Assembly (NCBI RefSeq): GCF_018860155.1
Contig: NZ_JAHKNI010000031.1
Span: 1-32,425, forward strand
DNA from: Nocardia albiluteola
Lineage (GTDB): Bacteria > Actinomycetota > Actinomycetes > Mycobacteriales > Mycobacteriaceae
Length of the DNA: 32,425 nucleotides
Direction of reading: 5' to 3'
Position numbers and translations under genes: made by a program. Positions 32,218 to 32,425 of the stretch are shown piece by piece. Under the pieces are notes generated by a model. The model was given only the letters and a program-made list of their open reading frames with translations, was not told where the DNA came from and made no database searches. Position 1 is the first letter of the stretch. Each line of letters starts with the position of its first letter.

Positions 32218-32425
32218 GAAAGCTAACTCTCTCGAAGTTGTTCGCGCAGGATGCGCGCAATGCGGGTCGCATCGCCGCAGCCTCCCGGCCAGGCGTCATG
32301 CTATCAACCCGGCCTGTGAGACATCCACGACATGACATCTCACCAACCAGGGTTGCTGGATCCCATTTGCCCGAGCCCCGCCTCACCCCACCACAAACCA
32401 CAGGCAATTCCCAACCACCCCACCC
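32218..32425. promoter_or_regulatory. Upstream region of the GyrI-like pair
   Basis: No gene to the window edge. A dyad GTGAGA…TCTCAC (32316-32321 and 32338-32343) spans a repeated GACAT motif and is a candidate regulator site for the minus-strand pair. No clear promoter boxes. Confidence 0.35.

Noticed and set aside
32207..32407. 66-residue frame upstream of the GyrI-like pair
   Set aside because: It overlaps the start of the first GyrI-like gene in another frame, has no ribosome site and no recognisable features.

Overview
The window is high-GC DNA with coding strongly biased to G/C third positions. The gene order metG / tatD / rpfB / rsmA(ksgA) / ispE, with rsmI, a protein O-mannosyltransferase (pmt) and arcA on the other side, matches from memory the Mycobacterium tuberculosis segment Rv1001-Rv1011. 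An actinobacterium of the Mycobacteriales is therefore very likely. A secretory lipase, a mycolyltransferase-like relic, a type-I-like NRPS and secreted proteins of a kind common in Nocardia make Nocardia or a close relative the best guess; this is inference, not a database result.

Layout, left to right. (1) 1-5197, minus: the first two modules (A-T-C-A-T) of a large non-ribosomal peptide synthetase that runs off the left edge; the second A domain carries a threonine-type code. (2) 5435-8184, plus: a GbsR/MarR-type repressor behind a perfect 20-bp inverted repeat, then a serine beta-lactamase-fold hydrolase and a secreted glycine-zipper protein. (3) 8249-8325, minus: initiator tRNA-fMet with hairpin terminator, then the decayed 3' end of an esterase/mycolyltransferase gene. 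(4) 8849-20068: the conserved ispE, rsmA, rpfB, tatD, metG backbone, interrupted by a copper module (copZ-copA with a CsoR-like operator), an orphan truncated antitoxin, a secretory lipase and an SDR. (5) 20228-25621: a small secreted protein, a frameshifted relic of the metG 3' end, rsmI, a 4 x 75-bp tandem repeat at the 5' end of pmt, pmt, and an arcA-gntR pair. (6) 25736-32217: leaderless soxR, an SDR, then a minus-strand run of small protein / GAF-GGDEF-EAL enzyme / PAS-like protein / GT4 glycosyltransferase, and finally two overlapping GyrI-like effector-binding proteins.

Functional themes. The backbone supplies translation (metG, tRNA-fMet, rsmA, rsmI), isoprenoid synthesis (ispE) and cell-wall resuscitation (rpfB). 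Accessory cassettes cover metal and redox stress (copZ-copA, soxR), secondary metabolism (NRPS), c-di-GMP signalling next to a glycosyltransferase, and secreted enzymes. Several starts (second ATG of the MarR gene, metG, soxR, and the GTG before the pmt repeats) lie 6-9 nt after a TAnnnT box, which suggests leaderless transcripts.

Most unusual items: the 75-bp repeat array whose leaderless reading frame is offset from pmt by what looks like one extra TG dinucleotide; the decayed duplicate of the metG 3' end; the antitoxin without a toxin but with its operator-like repeats; a roughly 57-residue low-complexity insertion in the NRPS condensation domain; and the GGDEF-EAL / PAS / GT4 run. I did not find a clearly new defence system or a CRISPR array.
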